DNA of 51,715 nucleotides from Bryobacterales bacterium (lineage in GTDB: Bacteria > Acidobacteriota > Terriglobia > Bryobacterales > Bryobacteraceae), in the NCBI GenBank assembly GCA_016789745.1, contig JAEUQF010000105.1, forward strand, positions 1 to 51,715, given 5' to 3'. This document shows, in pieces, positions 8,544 to 17,840 of this stretch (its first letter is position 1; each line of letters begins with the position of its first letter). A program made the position numbers and the translations under genes. The notes below the pieces were generated by a model. The model was not told the DNA's origin. It saw only the letters and a list, made by a program, of their open reading frames with translations, and did no database searches.

Positions 8544-8743
8544 TCAATCCAGCAAGAACGCCCGCGTCCGGTCAAACACTTATCCACCACATTCAACAAC
8601 TCGTGGCCGGACTCCTCCAGATGCAGTTCCACATTCGGCCTTGCCTCCGCGAACTGCTCGGACCAATCCGCCGTCACCACATCATCCTGCAAGCCGCGGA
8701 ATAGCAGGCAAGGCTGTGTTGCGTCGGGGAAGTCCTCGTACCG
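8544..8743 (-). pseudogene. Decayed duplicate of the esterase 3' end
   Basis: This stretch aligns with 9415-9614, the last third of the intact esterase gene, at about 89% identity by eye (roughly 20 mismatches in 195 bases) plus a one-base deletion near 8578 that shifts the frame. Translation still gives QDDVVTADWSEQFAEARPNV and ELHLEESGHELLNVVDK before the shift. Many differences are at third codon positions, so the copy looks like a diverged allele rather than a fresh tandem duplication. The 5' two-thirds of the gene are missing. It lies between higBA and the hicAB remnant. Confidence 0.8.
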
Positions 8744-8821
8744 CGAAGACCTGCCTTATTAGGGTTGGAAGGGCGCACGGTGAAGGGCCGGGAAGGGCGC
8801 AGTCCTTGACGCTCGGACAGA

Positions 8822-8958
8822 AACAGGGGGAAAGGCAGCCACGGCCGCCTCTACTTCGGTGACGAGTTCACCACGCTCAAGGATCGCAAGAAGGAGATTG
8901 CCGCGACCTGCTGGCCAAAATGTGCGCGGATTTGAAGATTGACCCGCACGACCTGTAG
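8822..8958 (+). pseudogene. hicA toxin remnant, 5'-truncated and frameshifted
   Basis: In one frame the sequence reads RGKGSHGRLYFGDEFTTL then KDRKKEI, with the GSH motif that carries the catalytic histidine in HicA toxins. At 8900-8904 one base is missing and the continuation, DLLAKMCADLKIDPHDL followed by TAG, is in another frame. No start codon or N-terminal 20-odd residues can be found upstream; a stop precedes the fragment. The fragment ends 10 bp before hicB, the normal toxin-antitoxin order. It should make no functional toxin. Confidence 0.7.
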
Positions 8959-8968
8959 GAGGTATGGA

Positions 8969-9409
8969 ATGTCCCGGTCTATGTTTAGTTATCCCGCCAA
9001 GTTCACGGCCGGAAGTGACGGTCGCGTGCTTGTCGAATTCGTCGATCTGCCCCGTGTAGCCACGGACGGCAACGACGAGCGTGAAGCAATGGAAGAAGCC
9101 ACGGATGCTCTTGGATCCGATCTCTCCATCCGTCTCTCGCGGCGCGAGGAGATCCCAACGCCCTCAACGGCAAAGCGTGGTCAGCGCCAAGTCCCCGTGC
9201 CGCTGTGGTTGGCCCCGAAACTCGCGCTCTACTTGGCCATGCGCGATCAGGGCGTCAGCAACTCCGCATTGGCGCGGCGTTTGGGACTGCACGAGCGGGT
9301 GGTTCGGCGCATGCTCGATCCTGCACACGCTACGAAGGCCGAGAAGATCCAGGCAGCGCTCGCCGTCCTAGGCAAGCAAATGACGGTAGAAGTCCGCGAC
9401 GCGGCCTGA
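8969..9409 (+). CDS. hicB: HicB-family antitoxin, now without an intact toxin
   Basis: The 146-residue product has an N-terminal HicB-like domain (FSYPAKFTAGSDGRVLVEF through EAMEEATDALGSDL) and a C-terminal helix-turn-helix (GVSNSALARRLGLHERVVRR). AGGAGGT at 8957-8963 precedes the ATG at 8969 by 5 nt, which fixes the start; an in-frame upstream start at 8939 lies in the hicA tail. Because hicA upstream is broken, this appears to be an orphan antitoxin that may still act as a repressor or protect against related toxins. Confidence 0.82.
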   Translation: MSRSMFSYPAKFTAGSDGRVLVEFVDLPRVATDGNDEREAMEEATDALGSDLSIRLSRREEIPTPSTAKRGQRQVPVPLWLAPKLALYLAMRDQGVSNSALARRLGLHERVVRRMLDPAHATKAEKIQAALAVLGKQMTVEVRDAA

Positions 9410-9414
9410 ATGCT

Positions 9415-9614
9415 CTAATCCAGCAAGAACGCCCGCGTCCGCTCAAACATCTTATCCACCACATTCAACAACTCGTGGCCGGACTCCTCCAGGTGCAACT
9501 CCACATTCGGCCGCGACTCGGCGAACTGCTGGGACCAATCGGCCGTCACGACATCATCCTGCAACCCGTGAAACAGCAGGCAAGGCTGGGTGACGTCCGG
9601 GAAATCCTCGTAGC
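9415..9614 (-). repeat. Intact-side copy of a ~200-bp imperfect direct repeat
   Basis: This is the 3' end of the esterase gene and the partner of 8544-8743, in the same orientation. The two copies flank the 670 bp that hold the hicA remnant and hicB, so they mark the boundaries of an insertion or recombination event. Confidence 0.8.
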
Positions 9615-10038
9615 GCCGGCCGTCCTCCAAAAAGCCCCACCAGACACGGGATTCCTTCCGTTCCCCGTAGTGATAGACCGACAACCACCCCGTCTGTTCC
9701 CAGTGCCGCGCGGCTTCTGAGCCCATTCGTGCCTCCCAGCGCTTTGCGAAGCCGAACGCCGGCGCCAGCAGCACCACCTTTGTGGTCTCCGGATGCCGGG
9801 CCGCGTACAGCGCCGCCAGATAGCCGCCCAGGCTGGAGCCAATCAGCGCGACGGCATCGCCGCCCGCCACCTGTTCGATAACACGCAACTGCGCCGTCAG
9901 CGTGAGATGCTCGAAGTCGCCGGCGGCCAGGTCTGGCACTTCCAACCGCACCCCAATCTCTTCAAATCGCCGCGCAAACAGGCGCGCCTTGCTCGACCCT
10001 GGGCCTGAGGCAAACCCGTGCAGATAGAGAATTCTCAC
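9415..10038 (-). CDS. YqiA/UPF0227-like alpha/beta-hydrolase esterase
   Basis: The 207-residue protein opens with MRILYLHGFASGPGSSKA, typical of small YqiA/YcfP-like esterases. The nucleophile elbow is GSSLGG with Ser69, the acid is probably in GLQDDVVT and the catalytic His in ESGHEL near the C-terminus. Members hydrolyse short acyl esters in the cytoplasm; the natural substrate is unknown. The GTG start at 10038 overlaps the stop of the upstream gene by 4 nt (GTGA), so the pair is translationally coupled. The 3' third is duplicated at 8544-8743. Confidence 0.85.
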   Translation of the reverse strand: MRILYLHGFASGPGSSKARLFARRFEEIGVRLEVPDLAAGDFEHLTLTAQLRVIEQVAGGDAVALIGSSLGGYLAALYAARHPETTKVVLLAPAFGFAKRWEARMGSEAARHWEQTGWLSVYHYGERKESRVWWGFLEDGRRYEDFPDVTQPCLLFHGLQDDVVTADWSQQFAESRPNVELHLEESGHELLNVVDKMFERTRAFLLD

Positions 10039-10928
10039 TTCTTTTTAGGCTCCGGTTCTTCTTCTTCCACCGTGAACTTCAACTCCGAGGCCGCGCCGAA
10101 CTTCTTGAACTGCGTGTATTGGGAACGGCTCTCCATGACCGTAACGCCGCCGATGCTTTCGTTGTAAGTGACCGATGCCGGCACCAGCGCTCCATAGGCA
10201 CTGACGATGTACTCCACCGCGGCCAGATGCTTCAGCTCGATCTTCTTCTTTTCATCAATGCGCGCCGCCTGCATGGTCACCTTCAGCGGCATGCCATCGC
10301 GCACGCGCAGCCAGACTTCGCCCTGCAGCCGGTGGCGGACGACACGCTTGCCTTCAAACACCGTCATTGCCGTGCTGTCTTCGTCCTTCTGTTCGTAGAA
10401 GACCACCTGCATCTGGTCGGCGCCCTGGTATTGCACCTGACGGATATCGAAATTGTAGTTGGGGATCTGGCGCTTGGTGAACAGCAGGATCATCTGGCCG
10501 AAGTCGGTGGCGGCCTGCGGCAGGCCGTAGCCTTCGAAGTCCTTGAGCAGTTTCTTCTTCAGACGGTCGGCTTCGCCCTTCATACCCATCGACAGGGTTT
10601 GGCGCAGGGCGCCGGGCTTCTTGACCTGCTTGCCGTCCACCTGCAGCACCTGGCGCAGCTCATGCAGATTGCCATCGTCCTTGAAGATACTGAAGCCGTA
10701 TTCGGAAACCAGGCGGCGGGTGCGGAACTTCGGCATCGGACGCTGGCCGCGTTCGACGTAGCGCGGCGGGGGCAGCAGCAGAATCTGCTCCATCTGTTCC
10801 TGGCCGATGATTTCCGGAGCCACGCGGCCGAAGGCTTCGGCCTCTTCCGCCAGACGAAGCAATTGCTGCTCGGAGGGTGGGGCGGCCGTCAGTTGCAACG
10901 CCACCAGCCAGCCCAGGACAAACCACAT
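10035..10928 (-). CDS. Exported protein of unknown function, LolA-like fold possible
   Basis: From the ATG at 10928 the product has 297 residues with a hydrophobic signal (MWFVLGWLVALQLTAAPP). The body contains beta-strand-rich segments with paired substitutions such as YEQKDEDSTAMTVFEGKRVV, GEVWLRVRDGMPLKVTMQA and AYGALVPASVTYNES, a pattern seen in outer-membrane lipoprotein-sorting-like proteins. The tail is highly charged (EEEEPEPKKK). The long upstream open frame is the shadow of the divergent lipoprotein gene. A TACAAT hexamer lies 6 nt before the ATG. It forms an operon with the esterase. Confidence 0.75.
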   Translation of the reverse strand: MWFVLGWLVALQLTAAPPSEQQLLRLAEEAEAFGRVAPEIIGQEQMEQILLLPPPRYVERGQRPMPKFRTRRLVSEYGFSIFKDDGNLHELRQVLQVDGKQVKKPGALRQTLSMGMKGEADRLKKKLLKDFEGYGLPQAATDFGQMILLFTKRQIPNYNFDIRQVQYQGADQMQVVFYEQKDEDSTAMTVFEGKRVVRHRLQGEVWLRVRDGMPLKVTMQAARIDEKKKIELKHLAAVEYIVSAYGALVPASVTYNESIGGVTVMESRSQYTQFKKFGAASELKFTVEEEEPEPKKK

Positions 10929-10934
10929 GCTTCC

Positions 10935-11001
10935 ATTGTAGGGTGGCTTGCCAGCCCCGCAAGTAATACATCCCGAAGCATCGGCGGGCAATCGGTATAA
11001 T
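10935..11001. promoter_or_regulatory. Back-to-back -10 boxes for two divergent leaderless-type genes
   Basis: The 79-bp intergenic space holds TACAAT on the minus strand (10935-10940), 6 nt before the ATG at 10928, and a perfect TATAAT on the plus strand (10996-11001), 6 nt before the GTG at 11008. Neither gene has a convincing Shine-Dalgarno at normal distance. Both spacings place the expected transcription start at the start codon. No consensus -35 is visible for either. Confidence 0.55.
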
Positions 11002-11007
11002 CGTAAC

Positions 11008-11442
11008 GTGTCAATCGGCCATTTCCAGACTCTGCTCGTCGCCGCCGCCCTGTTGCTGACAGGCTGCGCCGGCAAAGCCCCACAGAACAATAAGGCAGTC
11101 GAGGATGGCGTCCTCGAATACCTGAAGAACCGCAAGGGGCTGGACATCAACAGCATGGACGTGAAGGTCAACTCTGTCACGTTCCGCGGCAACGAAGCGG
11201 ACGTACAGGTTTCGTTCACGGCTAAGGGCGCGTCGGACACCTCGCAGCCCATGCAGATGAAATATGTTCTCGAACAGAAGGATGGCAAGTGGACGGTAAA
11301 GGGACGCAGCAATAACGAACACACCAACACACCGCCCCCTGGCGACATGATGCCGCCGAGCCATCCCCCGACCGAAGGCGGCGGCGCCGGTGGAGCCATG
11401 CCTCCGGGTCATCCTCCCACGGGGGGCGCGGAGAAGAAATGA
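11008..11442 (+). CDS. Small lipoprotein, first gene of the GGR-hemL operon
   Basis: From the GTG at 11008 the 144-residue product has a lipoprotein signal (LLVAAALLLTGC) with the acylated Cys at residue 20. A domain of about 80 residues follows, with VLEYLKNRKGLDINSMDV and DVQVSFTAKG, resembling small NTF2- or cystatin-like folds. It ends in a Pro/His/Gly-rich tail with PPSHPP and PPGHPP repeats that could bind metal. The GTG was chosen because it follows the perfect -10 box; an upstream TTG at 10948 is in frame. Its stop overlaps the next ATG by 4 nt. Family not recognised. Confidence 0.7.
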   Translation: MSIGHFQTLLVAAALLLTGCAGKAPQNNKAVEDGVLEYLKNRKGLDINSMDVKVNSVTFRGNEADVQVSFTAKGASDTSQPMQMKYVLEQKDGKWTVKGRSNNEHTNTPPPGDMMPPSHPPTEGGGAGGAMPPGHPPTGGAEKK

Positions 11443-12616
11443 AACGTGTCGCCGTTCTGGGCGGCGGGCCAGCGGGATCCATGGCTGCCGCCAAGCTGGC
11501 CGCAGCCGGCCTGGAAACCTTTCTGCTCGACGAGAAGCTGGCCTGGGAGAAGCCCTGTGGCGGCGGCATTACTTACAAGGCTTACGACAAGTATCCGTTC
11601 CTGAAAGAGAACGACGCGCCGAAACATTTCGTCACCGATACGTTGATTGCGGCGCCGAAGGCGGGCACGGCTCCGATGAAGTTGCGCCAGCCGTTGATCA
11701 TCTACTCGCGGTATGACCTGAACAGCATGCTGTTGGGGCGCGCGCAGGATGCCGGCGTCAAAGTGGAAAAGACGCGTGTGCTGGGCCTGGAGCGGCGCGA
11801 GGGCCGCTGGGATATTCGTACGCGGGGTGGATCGCTGGACGCCGATTACTGCATTGTGGCCACCGGCGCCCGCAATCCGTTGCGCGATGTTGGCACGCAG
11901 TTGCGTCCAGCCGATGCCATGCTGGCGCTGGGTTATTACGTGCCCGCCGCGCAAAGCCATATCGACATCCAATTCCTGCCGCAGCTCGAAGGCTATATCT
12001 GGGTGTTCCCGCGCACGGGACATCTTTCGGTGGGCATCTGCGGGAAGGGCGAACCGGCGCAGCAACTGCGGGCGCGGCTGGAGCAGTACATGCGCGAAAA
12101 GGAGATCGACTACTCCAGGGCGCAGTTTTACAGCCACCTGCTGCCTTCGCTCGAAACGCCGGCCTGGAAGACGAATCGCGTCGCCGGGCAGGGCTGGATG
12201 GCGGTGGGCGATGCCGGCGGCCTGGTGGACCCCATCACGGGCGAAGGACTCTATTATGCGATGCGGTCAGCAGACCTGGCGGCTGAGACCATCATCCAGG
12301 ACACCTGCCCCATCGACGAGTTGGACGGCGCCTATCGTAAGGCTTTGCAGCACGATTTCTGGGAAGACCTGGCGTTCGGGTCACTGATTGCCCGGCGCGT
12401 CTTTCTGGGAAGTTTTCTGTTCCGCACGGTGCCGGCGCGCATGGTGGAGTTCATACGCCGCAGCCCGCGCTTTCAGGAACTGATGCAGGATCTATTTGCC
12501 GGCACGCAGCCGTACCTGACGCTGCGCGAGCGGCTGCTGAGCAACCTGAACGGCACGCTCGGCGAAATCGTAATGAGCTTCTTTTTCCAACGCCTGATAC
12601 CTGGCGGACAACGCGC

Positions 12617-12620
<4 letters not shown>
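11439..12620 (+). CDS. FAD-dependent geranylgeranyl-reductase-family oxidoreductase
   Basis: The 393-residue flavoprotein begins with the dinucleotide-binding motif [19 protein letters not shown]. It has the family-specific EKPCGGGIT loop, an IVATGA segment and the second FAD motif [19 protein letters not shown]. This is the ChlP/GGR group, which reduces isoprenoid double bonds in chlorophyll side chains, quinones or archaeal lipids; bacterial members outside phototrophs have varied or unknown substrates. It overlaps the lipoprotein gene and hemL by 4 nt each, so all three are co-translated. I infer a role in isoprenoid or tetrapyrrole-linked chemistry, not a specific product. Confidence 0.85.
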
Positions 12621-13879
<1,259 letters not shown>

Positions 13880-14362
13880 CGGCGGCGATCACTTTTCGGC
13901 CTGACCACCAGAAGAGAGCAAAGAATACAGCAAGGCTGGATGCTATCACGGCGGCTTTGCGCCGCGGCGGCAACTCCCAGGCCGTGACGGGCTCGGCATC
14001 GTAGGCAATGTGCCCGCGCACCTGCACTTGTGCATCGTGGCGCGGGTCCGGGCGGTTGTCAAGAATGATGACATAGTCGCCCGGCGTTACCAGGTGCAGC
14101 TTCAGCGAGCCTTCGCGCGCATAGGGCGTAGAGGCCAGTTCGGCCACCGTGCGCCCGGCGCGGAAGCGCGGCTGATCGGCCTTCGCGAGCACCACGGCGC
14201 GTACACGCGAGGCGGCGTCTTCAGTCCGGTAACGCAGGTCGATGGTGCCGGGACGGTTCTTGATGGTTAATTCCAGGCCGCGGATATCGGCGGCGGGAAC
14301 CCGCACGGTGCGATCGAAGCTGGCAGTCGGCGTGGCGGCCAGCAGTAGCAGCAGAGCAAACG

Positions 14363-15994
14363 TCATGGGCGCGCGTCGTGGACGACGTTCCCTCCGAGCA
14401 CGGTCATCGTAACCTTCGTACGCAAAATGTCCTTGGCGGGGATGGTCATGATGTCTTGCGAAAGCAGAATGAAGTCGGCGAGTTTGCCGGCCTCCAGTGA
14501 GCCTTTCTGTTTCTCTTCGAAGGCGGCGTAGGCACCCCATAGGGTCCAACTGGCGAGGGCCTGTTCGCGGGTGAGGATCTGCGCCGGCTGCCAGCCGCCC
14601 CGCGGGTAGCCTTCGGCGTCCTGACGGGTGACCGAGGCGTAGAAGCCAAGCATCGGGTCAGGGCTTTCCACGGGGAAGTCACTGCCGTTGGCGAGCTTCA
14701 CACCGGCCTTGAGCATACGCTGCCAGGCATAGGCGCCGAGGATGCGCTGCGAACCGATGCGCTTTTCGGCCCAGCGCATGTCGCTGGTGGCATGGGTGGC
14801 CTGCACGGACGCAATGATGGAGTACCTGCGGAACAACGGGATGTCGTCGAGCGAGACGATCTGCGCATGTTCGACGCGGAAGCGCTTGTCGTTCTCGCCG
14901 CCGAGGGCTGCCGCGTAGGCATCCAGTACGGCGCGGTTAGCCGCATCGCCGATGGCGTGGGTGTTGACCTGGAAGCCGCGGGTCACGGCCTGTTTGGCGA
15001 CGCGTTCGATCTCGTCCTGCCGGATGATGGTGAGGCCTCGATGACTTGGCTCATCGCTGTAAGGCTCCTTCATGGCGGCGCCGCGCGAGCCGAGCGCGCC
15101 GTCCGCCACCAGTTTGATACTGCGCACGGTAAGGAATTCGCCCACTTCCGGGCCGGTTTTCAGCCACTGCGCCCAATGCGGCCCGGCACCGCCGATCATG
15201 GCATAAACGCGAAGCTTGAGGCCGTCGTTCGCAATGAGGGCTTTGTAGGCCTGGATCTCGCGATCGCCGGTGCCGGCATCATGCACGGTGGTGAGGCCGA
15301 GTTTGGCGCAGGCCAGTGCGGCGTTCGCAATACGCCTGCGAACGGCTTCGGCATCGGGCGGCGGGATGCGGCGCGAGACCAGTCCCATGGCGCGATCCAC
15401 CAGCACGCCGGTGGGTTTACCGTCCTTCTCCCGAAGGATGCGGCCGCCTGAGGGATCCTGCGTGGCGGCGTTGATATCGGACATCTCGATGGCCTTCTGA
15501 TTCACCCAGGCGGCATGCCCATCGACACGCGACAGATAAACCGGATTGTTGGGTGAGGCCTGATCGAGTTCATGCGAAGGGAACTGCGCGCCGGGCCAAC
15601 GGGTCTGATCCCAGCCGCGGCCGCGGATCCATTCGCCGGGCTTGCGTTGCGACGCGGCCTTGGCCACCTGGGCGGCAATATCCGCCGCGGACTTGGCTTC
15701 GCGCAGATCCAGAATTTCGAGACTATCGCCCAATCCGGCGATGTGCCCATGACTGTCGATGAGGCCCGGCACCACCGTGGCGCCCTTGGCATCCACGCGG
15801 CGTGTAGCGGGGCCGATGTGTTTCGCTACATCGCCCACGGCCACAATGCGGCTGCCTTTGATGGCGATGGCCCTTGCCTTCGGAGCGGCGGGGTTCACCG
15901 TGTAGATGTTGGCGTTCTCCAACACCCAGTCGGCTACTTGCGCCTGTGCCACCGGCCACAACAGTGCGGCCAGCATGGCTACAATGGAAAACAT
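14363..15994 (-). CDS. Exported metal-dependent amidohydrolase (YtcJ/COG1574 type)
   Basis: From the ATG at 15994 the protein has 543 residues with a signal peptide (MFSIVAMLAALLWPVAQAQ). Family motifs are GLIDSHGHIAGLG (metal-binding HxH), a DLREAKS segment, GGRILREKDGKPTGVLVD, NTHAIGDAANRA, FRVEHAQIVS and NGSDFPVESPDP with the metal aspartate. Members of this group hydrolyse amide or ester-like bonds in varied small molecules; the substrate is not predictable. A longer open frame reaches 16297 but runs through the divergent membrane gene. The start codon shares a CATG with that divergent gene. Confidence 0.88.
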   Translation of the reverse strand: MFSIVAMLAALLWPVAQAQVADWVLENANIYTVNPAAPKARAIAIKGSRIVAVGDVAKHIGPATRRVDAKGATVVPGLIDSHGHIAGLGDSLEILDLREAKSAADIAAQVAKAASQRKPGEWIRGRGWDQTRWPGAQFPSHELDQASPNNPVYLSRVDGHAAWVNQKAIEMSDINAATQDPSGGRILREKDGKPTGVLVDRAMGLVSRRIPPPDAEAVRRRIANAALACAKLGLTTVHDAGTGDREIQAYKALIANDGLKLRVYAMIGGAGPHWAQWLKTGPEVGEFLTVRSIKLVADGALGSRGAAMKEPYSDEPSHRGLTIIRQDEIERVAKQAVTRGFQVNTHAIGDAANRAVLDAYAAALGGENDKRFRVEHAQIVSLDDIPLFRRYSIIASVQATHATSDMRWAEKRIGSQRILGAYAWQRMLKAGVKLANGSDFPVESPDPMLGFYASVTRQDAEGYPRGGWQPAQILTREQALASWTLWGAYAAFEEKQKGSLEAGKLADFILLSQDIMTIPAKDILRTKVTMTVLGGNVVHDARP

Positions 15995-16007
15995 GCAAGA
16001 CAGTATG
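15980..16007. promoter_or_regulatory. Crossed divergent promoters around a shared CATG start
   Basis: TACAAT (15980-15985, plus) ends 7 nt before the ATG at 15993, and CATACT (16002-16007, minus strand) ends 7 nt before the ATG at 15994. The two start codons interlock in the single CATG at 15992-15995. Each -10 hexamer therefore lies in the coding sequence of the other gene, and polymerases on the two promoters could not be bound together. No -35 consensus is visible for either. Confidence 0.45.
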
Positions 16008-16913
16008 GCACACCCCCGCTTGGATGCCGGGGTGGATTTGCCGGCTTGGAAAGCAGGTTTCGCGCTGGCCTGCGCGGCTCTGCTGGCTCTTCTGTTCATC
16101 GTGTCGGGAGGGTGGAAACTCACCGATCCGTTCGGGTGGTCGGCACGGCTGGTGCAGATGCGCTTTCCGGGTTTTCTGAGTATGCCGGGTACGCTGGCGG
16201 TGGGCATTGCCGAAGTCTTCGCAGGGCTGCTGATTCTGGTACCGCGATTCCGCCGTTGGGGCGCGATGCTCATATCGGCGCTGCTGGTGGTGTTCATGAT
16301 CTACGTCGGGCTGTTCTATAACGAGCTGCGCGGCGAAGAGTGCAGCTGCTTTCCGTGGATCAAGCGCGCGGTGGGGCCTGGCTTCTTTGCCGGCGATATC
16401 GCGATGCTGCTGGCGGCGCTGGCGGCCTGGAAATGGTCGCGGCCTTCGGTGAACCTGAAAGGCGCGCTGATGACGCTGGGCGCGGTGGCGGTGTTCGCCG
16501 GTGCCAGCTATGGCGTGGCGATGACGCAGAACAGCGGTAAGCAGGCGCCGGACACGCTCACGGTGGATGGGAAGCTGACGAGCATCGCCAGCGGCAAGGT
16601 GTTCCTGTACTTCTATGATCCCGAGTGCGCGCATTGCGACGAAGCGGCGCGGCGCATGTCGAAGTGGAACTGGAAGGATACGCGGGTGATTGGCTTACCC
16701 ACTCGCGTGCCGCATTTTGGCGCGGAGTTCATGACATCGACTGGCCTGAAGGCGCCGAATTCGTCCGATGCGGATCTGGTGAAGAAGACGTTCCCGTTCG
16801 GCGATCCGCCGTATGGGGTGGCGGTTGAGAATGGGCGCCAGAAGGCGTCGCTGCAGATCTTCGACAAGGATCAGCCGGAGGCCGATCTGCGGAAGCTGGG
16901 CTTTATCGAATAG
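15993..16913 (+). CDS. MauE/DoxX-like membrane protein with C-terminal thioredoxin-like domain
   Basis: The product (306 residues from ATG 15993) has four or five hydrophobic helices in its first 190 residues, beginning AGFALACAALLALLFIVSGG and WKLTDPFGW, the layout of MauE/DoxX proteins. A periplasmic C-terminal domain follows, with FYDPECAHCDEAARRM, a CxxC redox motif in thioredoxin-like context. A CSCFPW element between helices offers two more cysteines, which could relay electrons across the membrane as in DsbB or VKOR systems; this is inference. Other in-frame starts at 15984 and 16005 are possible. 15993 was chosen because it stands 7 nt after TACAAT. Confidence 0.75.
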   Translation: MQDSMAHPRLDAGVDLPAWKAGFALACAALLALLFIVSGGWKLTDPFGWSARLVQMRFPGFLSMPGTLAVGIAEVFAGLLILVPRFRRWGAMLISALLVVFMIYVGLFYNELRGEECSCFPWIKRAVGPGFFAGDIAMLLAALAAWKWSRPSVNLKGALMTLGAVAVFAGASYGVAMTQNSGKQAPDTLTVDGKLTSIASGKVFLYFYDPECAHCDEAARRMSKWNWKDTRVIGLPTRVPHFGAEFMTSTGLKAPNSSDADLVKKTFPFGDPPYGVAVENGRQKASLQIFDKDQPEADLRKLGFIE

Positions 16914-16932
16914 CGGCGCGACGCCGGGCTGG

Positions 16933-17370
16933 CTATTTCTCGGGCAGCTTGTCGACGCGTGCGGTCTGGTGGCCGGCCAACTGCCAGCCCGCGGGCTTCT
17001 TCACCCAGACGTGCAGCATCATGATCTTGTCGTCAAATGGACCGTCCTGGTTGACGCCGGTGACGCGCACCCAGGAATGCGTGACGGCGGTGTCGCCATG
17101 CAGCTTGATCTTCAGGGCGCGCTGTTCGAAGGAGGCGTACTTCTGGCGGCCGGACTTGATCTTGTCGATGTAGGCCGTCTTGGTGTCGAGAACGCCGGAG
17201 GCGTGACCGTAGAACAGATCATCGGCCAGCAGTTTGCCAAGCGTGGCGGTGTCCTTGGCGACGATGGCTTTCTGCCAGCTTTTCTCCAGGGCTTCAATGT
17301 CGGCGGCGGATTGGGGCAGCGCGGCGGCGGCGGCCGCGAGCAGCAACAGGGCAAGGCGCGGAATCAGCAT
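16933..17370 (-). CDS. Exported NTF2-like (SnoaL/DUF4440) protein
   Basis: The 145-residue protein has a signal peptide (MLIPRLALLLLAAAAAALPQ) and a single NTF2-like domain: DIEALEKSWQKAIVAKD, LADDLFYGHASGVLDTK and VTHSWVRVTG with a final LHVWVKKPAGWQLAGHQ. This fold is used by enzymes and ligand-binding proteins alike, and no catalytic set can be identified. A TATACT hexamer (17380-17385) lies 9 nt upstream with no Shine-Dalgarno, implying a very short 5' leader. Convergent with the MauE-like gene. Confidence 0.82.
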   Translation of the reverse strand: MLIPRLALLLLAAAAAALPQSAADIEALEKSWQKAIVAKDTATLGKLLADDLFYGHASGVLDTKTAYIDKIKSGRQKYASFEQRALKIKLHGDTAVTHSWVRVTGVNQDGPFDDKIMMLHVWVKKPAGWQLAGHQTARVDKLPEK

Positions 17371-17466
17371 CGGGGCACAAGTATATCAGCAGACGGTGTG
17401 CTGTTAGATGAACCAGGTTTAACGCAGCCGTCGAAACTGCGGACCGTCAGCCAGCGTCCCACGGGC

Positions 17467-17838
17467 ATGGGCAGATTCAAGAGAACGGTCTTTGGTTGTA
17501 CACTGGCGGCGGCGTTGCTGTTTACCAGCGGTTGCGGCTCAGTGAAGATCGGGCGCATTCTTTCCGATCCGTCGCGGTTCAACAACCGGAACGTGACGGT
17601 GAAGGGCACGGTGAACCGTTCGGTGGGCGCCATTGTCGCGGGCGTGTATGAGGTGCGCGACGAGACCGGCAGCATTTATGTGCTGTCCAGCGGGTCGACA
17701 CCGCGCAAGGGGGCCGAAGTGAAGGTGGACGGCCGGGTGAACAGCGGTGTCACGTTCATGGGCAAGTCGTTCGGCACCATCCTGCGCGAGAACGATCACC
17801 GGGTGACGCGCTCGGCACCGCCGCAGTACAAGCCTTAG
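17467..17838 (+). CDS. Small OB-fold-like lipoprotein
   Basis: From the ATG at 17467 the product has 123 residues. The signal ends in a lipobox (AALLFTSGC, acylated Cys24). The mature part contains RFNNRNVTVKGTVNRSVG, GVYEVRDETGSIYVLSSG and AEVKVDGRVNSGV, the strand pattern of a small OB-fold like that in tRNA-anti/YgiW-like periplasmic proteins. It is probably anchored to a membrane facing the periplasm. The much longer frame open back to 16813 is not coding. The stop is 2 bp from the convergent NHL gene. Confidence 0.75.
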   Translation: MGRFKRTVFGCTLAAALLFTSGCGSVKIGRILSDPSRFNNRNVTVKGTVNRSVGAIVAGVYEVRDETGSIYVLSSGSTPRKGAEVKVDGRVNSGVTFMGKSFGTILRENDHRVTRSAPPQYKP

Positions 17839-17840
17839 GG

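Noticed and set aside
8641..8862. 73-codon plus-strand frame between higBA and hicB
   Set aside because: It crosses the decayed esterase copy and the hicA remnant in unrelated frames; no family features.
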